Source: Ohtaekwangia sp. (GTDB taxonomy: Bacteria; Bacteroidota; Bacteroidia; Cytophagales; Cyclobacteriaceae). From it: a DNA stretch of 64,000 bases. A program made the position numbers and the translations under genes. The stretch spans positions 62,001 to 126,000 of the forward strand of contig JAJNPV010000049.1 of assembly GCA_021155195.1 (NCBI GenBank), given 5' to 3'. Below are positions 60,801 to 64,000 of this stretch, one piece after another (within the stretch, counting starts at the first letter, position 1; every line of letters begins with the position of its first letter). Under the pieces are notes generated by a model. It was not told where the DNA came from. It saw only the letters and a program-made list of their open reading frames with translations, and did not search any database.

Positions 60801-61577
60801 CGCAGAACATCTACTGGATTAAAGGCTGCCATCATTCGCGAGAAAGGTGTGAATGGCGATCGTGAAATGGCCTATGCTCTTTACTTAGCCGGCTTCGATG
60901 TAAAAGATGTTCATATGACTGATCTAATGACAGGTCGTGAAGATTTGACCGAAGTTAACATGATCGTGTTTGTGGGTGGCTTCTCAAACTCAGATGTATT
61001 AGGTTCTGCCAAAGGTTGGGCAGGGGCGTTTCTTTACAATGCAAAAGCAAAAGCTGCCTTAGATAATTTTTACAAACGTGACGATACATTAAGTCTGGGA
61101 GTTTGCAATGGCTGCCAATTAATGATGGAACTTGGATTGGTGTATCAAGATCTTGATATGGCTAGCCATCCAAAAATGCATCACAATGGTTCGGGGAAAT
61201 TTGAGTCTATTTTCATTAACATGACAATCCCTAAAAATAATTCAGTGTTGTTGCAGAGTTATGAAGGTGCGCAATTGGGTGCGTGGGTGGCTCACGGTGA
61301 AGGAAGATTTGATTTGAAAAAACATAATGGCTATCAAGTAGCTGCAACGTACACCTATCCTGAATATCCTGGCAATCCGAATGATTCTGATTTTTCAGTA
61401 GCCGCCCTTTCATCAAAAGACGGAAGACATCTGGCTATCATGCCACACATCGAGCGTTCACTTTTTCCCTGGAACTGGGGCTACTACCCAACTAAACGAA
61501 AATCTGATGAAGTTGGCCCCTGGATAGAGGCCTTCGTAAATGCAAGAGAGTGGGTAAAGAGTAAGATGAAATCCTAA
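57891..61577 (+). CDS. purL: Phosphoribosylformylglycinamidine synthase (single-chain PurL)
   Basis: Makes FGAM from FGAR in purine synthesis, using glutamine and ATP. The ATG at 57891 (MIVFFRAPGSTLYAVEFAQP) is preferred over the GTG at 57873; 1228 residues is the length of the large Bacteroidota/Gammaproteobacteria form. Domains in order are the N-terminal PurS-like part, SQVNSEHCRHKIFNG, the ATP domain with AETHNFPTTVEPFNGAATGG, a second PurM-like half with CGPIQLPLNN, and the glutaminase with the nucleophile Cys1072 in GVCNGCQLMMELG and late AIMPHIERSLFPW. At residues about 905-917 an AATTGACAATTG-type repeat is in frame (SIDNLQLTIDNL). The gap before the gene has two alternative hairpins. 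Confidence 0.96.
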   Translation: MIVFFRAPGSTLYAVEFAQPFDTQDYEKLIWLFGGAKPLEEKSISGHFIGPRKEMITPWSTNAVEITQTMGIKGIIRIEEFFEVSNALATHDRMLQRLYTELDQGIFTIHHAPEPIFEIEDIKSFSEKEGLALSQEEIDYLNDVSWKLGRKLTDSEVFGFSQVNSEHCRHKIFNGTFIIDGVEKQSTLFQLIKKTSKENPNYIVSAYKDNVAFIKGPSVEQFAPTRGDIPDYFKIEDFDSVISLKAETHNFPTTVEPFNGAATGGGGEIRDRLAGGKGSLPLSGTAVYITSYPRLENGRPWEKKFEARKWLYQTPAEILIKASDGASDFGNKFGQPLIGGSVLTFEHFENNKKFGFDKVIMLAGGVGYGKEKDSKKEHLKAGDKIVLLGGDNYRIGMGGAAVSSVTTGEFGNALELNAVQRSNPEMQKRVMNAIRAMVESNENPIVSIHDHGAGGHLNCFSELLEETGGTIEIDQLPVGDPTLSDKEIISNESQERMGVAINEKHVAAFKAAAGRERAPLYVVGTATGDHQFKFVDNKKKTKPVELAMSHLFGSSPKTILQDSTSIDKFEKITYDATKLASYIEQVLQLEAVACKDWLTNKVDRSVTGRVATQQTCGPIQLPLNNVSAMALDFTSHKGIATGIGHAPGAALVDAAAGSKLAIAESLLNIIWAPLTYGLKGVSLSANWMWPAKNAGENARLYAAVEAVSDFACRLGINIPTGKDSLSMTQKYPNGEVVLSPGTVIISAVAEVSDIRKTVSPNLEPVVGSKLIYIDFSKDEFTLGGSSFAQVVNQMGTETPTIKDDAYFVQAFGAIQELINQNLVLAGHDISSGGLITTLLEMCFPTPNTGLSVNVKELGDDLVKIFFSENPGIVIQISDLAGVEKLLNNSKVDFKVIGEVVTGRVMSIDNLQLTIDNLRSTWFHTSYLLDKLQRPKGHAEKRKENLFKQVLEYKFQSKFDGRFSTYGIDPKRRTSTGLKAAIIREKGVNGDREMAYALYLAGFDVKDVHMTDLMTGREDLTEVNMIVFVGGFSNSDVLGSAKGWAGAFLYNAKAKAALDNFYKRDDTLSLGVCNGCQLMMELGLVYQDLDMASHPKMHHNGSGKFESIFINMTIPKNNSVLLQSYEGAQLGAWVAHGEGRFDLKKHNGYQVAATYTYPEYPGNPNDSDFSVAALSSKDGRHLAIMPHIERSLFPWNWGYYPTKRKSDEVGPWIEAFVNAREWVKSKMKS
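60605..60638. repeat. AATTGACAATTG-family repeat in frame inside purL
   Basis: GTCAATTG (60605-60612) and CAATTGAC (60621-60628) form a perfect inverted pair, followed by AATTGACAAC. The encoded peptide is SIDNLQLTIDNL. The same units form the intergenic element at 13418-13519. Confidence 0.8.
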
Positions 61578-61602
61578 AGTCAAAATCTTCTCTATCAAAG
61601 TG

Positions 61603-61644
61603 TTTGGGAATCTCCCATTCCCAAAGTTTGGGCAAATAAATGCC
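61603..61644 (+). terminator. Two adjacent hairpins after purL (possible terminator)
   Basis: TTTGGGAAT (61603-61611) pairs with ATTCCCAAA (61617-61625), a perfect 9-bp stem; then GGGCA (about 61630) pairs with TGCCC (about 61643). Neither has a following U-tract, so termination by this site is uncertain. It lies 25 bp after the purL stop. Confidence 0.4.
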
Positions 61645-61745
61645 CGCATTTAAAGGCGATTCATGCGCAGCTTATCTATTCTCCTGCTTTATTAATGGCA
61701 TGATAATGCTACCCTGTCTTTCATATTTAAACTAATAAAAACCTT

Positions 61746-62324
61746 ATGAAAAAGAACTCACCTCTTTTGATGTTGGTATTCGGCTTTGCTTTACTACAAA
61801 GCTGCGGACCTAAAGCAGAAGAAAATTCCAATGCTACAGAAATGGAAGCAAGCATTGAAGCCAATGCTCAAGAAGTCCGCATGGCCAAACGAGAAAAAAT
61901 TGAAGCTGCCAGAATTGAAAAACTAAAACAACGCAGGCTTGCCACAATTGAAAAAGCTAATGCATCGCTTACGTATAAAGATGCTTCAGGAAAAGTAATT
62001 TATAATAAGGCAGAAGTTGATCCTACCTATGTGGGTGGCGATAAAGAAATGATGGCTTACTTACGCGATAACCTAACCTATCCTGAAATTGCACAAAAGA
62101 ATGGCGTGGAAGGAACTGTATTTGTTGATTTTATAGTTGATAAAAATGGTGCTATACGCGAAGTGTTTGCCACTGATGTAACAAATGATGAAATGGATGA
62201 TTCATTGAGGGCTGAAGCAATTCGTGTGGTAACTGCTATGCCAAATTGGGTTGCAGGAACGCAACATGGAAAAGCAGTTGAAGCAAATTATAGCGTGCCC
62301 ATTACTTTTCAACTTTCAAATTAA
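61746..62324 (+). CDS. Lipoprotein with TonB C-terminal domain
   Basis: The 192-residue protein has a lipoprotein signal (SPLLMLVFGFALLQSC) rather than the usual N-terminal membrane anchor of TonB. A helical linker rich in Glu/Lys/Arg follows (EVRMAKREKIEAARIEKLKQ). The C-terminal TonB domain (about 105-192) is clear: VGGDKEMMAYLRDNLTYPEI, then VEGTVFVDFIVDKNGAIREV and AIRVVTAMPNWVAGTQHGKA. Since TonB energises receptors through ExbB/ExbD contact via its transmembrane helix, this lipoprotein cannot be a normal energy transducer. It may bind receptors or peptidoglycan instead. It is a single gene convergent with the GH51 gene. Confidence 0.86.
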   Translation: MKKNSPLLMLVFGFALLQSCGPKAEENSNATEMEASIEANAQEVRMAKREKIEAARIEKLKQRRLATIEKANASLTYKDASGKVIYNKAEVDPTYVGGDKEMMAYLRDNLTYPEIAQKNGVEGTVFVDFIVDKNGAIREVFATDVTNDEMDDSLRAEAIRVVTAMPNWVAGTQHGKAVEANYSVPITFQLSN

Positions 62325-62340
62325 AGATAAGTAGAATCTA

Positions 62341-62380
62341 ATTAAAGAGTTTCCATTTTAAAAGATGGAAACTCTTTAAT
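62341..62380. terminator. Bidirectional terminator between the TonB-domain and GH51 genes
   Basis: ATTAAAGAGTTTCCAT (62341-62356) and ATGGAAACTCTTTAAT (62365-62380) are perfect 16-bp arms with an 8-nt loop. It fills the whole gap between the convergent stop codons. The AT-rich ends allow a U-tract on both sides. Confidence 0.88.
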
Positions 62381-63943
62381 TTATCGCAGTTCAAGCACCA
62401 CTACCGAATGTGCTGGCAGAGTAACCTTAAGTGTATTTGAAGATAAGGTTGCTTGTTTAAACACAACGGGTTTCACGAAATCTGGCTTTTCAAATGTATT
62501 GTGATCCTGAAGTTTAGGACTGTTTAATATCCTTCCTGTAACCGAACTAAATTTCCCGCCACGGAGATCAATCGTTATCTCTTTAGTATTCTTTGAATCG
62601 ATATTTACCAGAGAAACATGAGTAACTCCGGCACTATCCTTTGAAGCTGAAACTGAAACAGCCGGTAATTTTTCTGTACCTAAGGCGTAGTCATCTGTGG
62701 TAAAATCAAATGGAATTAAGGTCGCGTCCTGATGCACGTTATACATTTCCATAACATGATACGTGGGCGTAACAATCATCTTCTCTTCTTGCGTTAACAC
62801 AACAGCCTGAAGCACGTTTACTGTTTGTGCCAGATTAGCCATACGCACCCGATCGCTGTGGTTATGGAAAATATTCAAGGTTGCTCCGGCAAGTATAGCA
62901 TCGCGCATTGTATTTTGCTGATACAGAAATCCGGGATTGGTTCCTGTCTCTACATCATACCATCCTCCCCATTCATCCACCACTAATGCTACTCTCTTTT
63001 GTGGATCATATTTGTCCATAATGGTGCTATGCTTGGTGATCAACTCTTCCATCTGCAAAGCACGCTGCATCGTTTGAAAATATTGTTGCTCAGTAAAGTC
63101 AGCCGCTGATCCTTTCTTGCTCCAGTCAATTACTGAATAATGGTGAAGTGCAATTCCTTCCAGCATATTATGTGGAATATCCCGCATCACTACTTCCGTC
63201 CAATGATAGTCTGACGAGCTCGCTCCAGAAGCAATTCTAAACGGCTTCACCTTTTCAGTACTAGTCATGAACGTAGCATATTGCCGATAGATATTTGCAT
63301 AGTATTCCGCTGTCATGTTTCCGCCACAGCCCCAGGCTTCATTGCCAATTCCCCAATACTTCACATTCCAGGCTTTATCGCGACCGTTCTCTTTCCTCCA
63401 TTTCGACATGGGGCTTATGCCCTCAAAGTTTACATACTGAACCCAATCACTTAATTCCTGAACGGTTCCGCTCCCAACGTTTCCAGATAAGTATGGTTCA
63501 GCGCCAAGCAACTCACACATGTTTAAAAAATCGTGCGTACCAAAGCTATTATCTTCCGTAACTCCACCCCACCAGGTATTAACAATAGTAGGACGTTTTT
63601 CTTTAGCCCCTACTCCATCCTTCCAATGATAGGTATCCGCAAAACATCCACCGGGCCAGCGAAGGTTAGGAATTTTTAGTTTTTTCAACGCATCCACAAC
63701 ATCCAATCGAACTCCTTCTTTGTTTGCTATTTTGGTATTCGATTCGCCCACATAAAATCCACCATAAATACAGCGGCCCAAGTGTTCTGAAAAATGACCG
63801 TAAATATGTTTGTCAATTTTAATTTTCCCTTGATCGGTATTTAACACTCCTTTATTTTGAGCCAAGGAATTGAAACAAATAAACAAAAGAACAATGAAGG
63901 TAATCTTCACCAAACGATTTACTTTAATCAAAGAAAGTCTCAT
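62381..63943 (-). CDS. GH51-type alpha-L-arabinofuranosidase
   Basis: Releases L-arabinofuranose from arabinan or arabinoxylan by a retaining mechanism. The start is placed at the ATG at 63943 (MRLSLIKVNRLVKITFIVLL), which provides a signal peptide ending in SLAQ; a longer frame from 63988 lacks one at its start. The 520 residues contain IYGHFSEHLGRCIYGGFYVG, NLRWPGGCFADTYHWKDGVG, the acid/base Glu202 in YWGIGNEAWGCGG and the nucleophile Glu324 in LVVDEWGGWYD. All GH51 catalytic elements are present. The enzyme is predicted to be periplasmic or outer-membrane. No susCD gene lies directly beside it in the window. Confidence 0.93.
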   Translation of the reverse strand: MRLSLIKVNRLVKITFIVLLFICFNSLAQNKGVLNTDQGKIKIDKHIYGHFSEHLGRCIYGGFYVGESNTKIANKEGVRLDVVDALKKLKIPNLRWPGGCFADTYHWKDGVGAKEKRPTIVNTWWGGVTEDNSFGTHDFLNMCELLGAEPYLSGNVGSGTVQELSDWVQYVNFEGISPMSKWRKENGRDKAWNVKYWGIGNEAWGCGGNMTAEYYANIYRQYATFMTSTEKVKPFRIASGASSSDYHWTEVVMRDIPHNMLEGIALHHYSVIDWSKKGSAADFTEQQYFQTMQRALQMEELITKHSTIMDKYDPQKRVALVVDEWGGWYDVETGTNPGFLYQQNTMRDAILAGATLNIFHNHSDRVRMANLAQTVNVLQAVVLTQEEKMIVTPTYHVMEMYNVHQDATLIPFDFTTDDYALGTEKLPAVSVSASKDSAGVTHVSLVNIDSKNTKEITIDLRGGKFSSVTGRILNSPKLQDHNTFEKPDFVKPVVFKQATLSSNTLKVTLPAHSVVVLELR

Positions 63944-64000
63944 AGTTGAATTTCCATTAAATCTTTTAGGCTGAATTTCGAGCTGCATTGATTATTCCAA

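Noticed and set aside
1..64000. tRNA, rRNA or CRISPR arrays
   Set aside because: I saw no cloverleaf with a GGTTCRANTCC arm, no rRNA-like sequence and no regularly spaced repeats with unique spacers. A tRNAscan or similar run would be decisive.

Overview
The window looks like chromosomal DNA of a Bacteroidota bacterium, most probably of the Cytophagales/Cyclobacteriaceae type. The signs are the SusC/SusD pair, the IPExxxVDY-family protein next to pyruvate kinase and acpP, a long single-chain PurL, PorV-like and CarboxypepD_reg-type outer-membrane proteins, lipoprotein signals, few Shine-Dalgarno sites, and promoters of the TTTG / TAnnTTTG type. I saw no rRNA, tRNA or CRISPR array. Two small genes of 33 codons each were added by eye.

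Layout. 1-8 kb is housekeeping: the 3' end of rqcH (NFACT), pyk and the IPExxxVDY gene leftward, then acpP-fabF-rnc-nadE-lgt rightward. 8-13.4 kb holds envelope genes: a POTRA/beta-barrel protein, a PorV-like barrel overlapping an HhH-plus-barrel protein by ATGA, a 33-aa membrane peptide and a DUF2807 adhesin-like protein. 13.5-16.6 kb has gamma-glutamyltransferase, an NTF2-like protein and an RRM protein with a very good promoter and terminator. 16.8-18.3 kb looks acquired: an IS3-type left end, a stand-alone methionine aminopeptidase and a VOC gene broken by a Trp-to-TGA change. 18.4-27.3 kb has an FtsX-type permease and a 4-hydroxyproline catabolic operon (deaminase, 2-oxoglutarate-semialdehyde dehydrogenase, epimerase, a four-helix-bundle S23 gene, FAD oxidase) with a divergent AraC regulator and a palindromic operator. 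27.3-31.1 kb is an accessory patch: a PIN-like protein, a lipoprotein, and an XRE/esterase pair bracketed by two copies of the 3' end of a metallophosphoesterase gene. 32.4-39.1 kb is a TetR-TolC-adaptor-RND efflux operon with an operator. 39.2-43.2 kb has an ECF sigma factor with a small membrane partner, CorA, a DUF4440-like protein and a BASS transporter.

43.3-55.8 kb is a sugar-acid utilisation locus: susC, susD, two tandem modules of an exported RraA-like protein plus a Tat-exported enolase-superfamily dehydratase, then divergently an AraC regulator and an FGGY kinase. The layout suggests that uptake across the outer membrane is followed by periplasmic dehydration and retro-aldol cleavage, with the kinase acting in the cytoplasm. 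55.9-64 kb has a SprB-repeat/cytochrome-like lipoprotein, a 33-aa Lys-rich protein, an alpha/beta hydrolase, purL, a lipoprotein with a TonB C-terminal domain and a GH51 arabinofuranosidase.

A cross-cutting observation is at least four different short palindromic or tandem repeat families (units resembling AATTGACAATTG, CCAGTATCAAG, GGCAGTTGGCAG and CGCGAATCGTGAAT). They sit in convergent gaps, inside operons and in frame within rnc and purL. One family brackets the S23-type gene inserted in the hydroxyproline operon; this is my best candidate for an undescribed mobile or regulatory unit.
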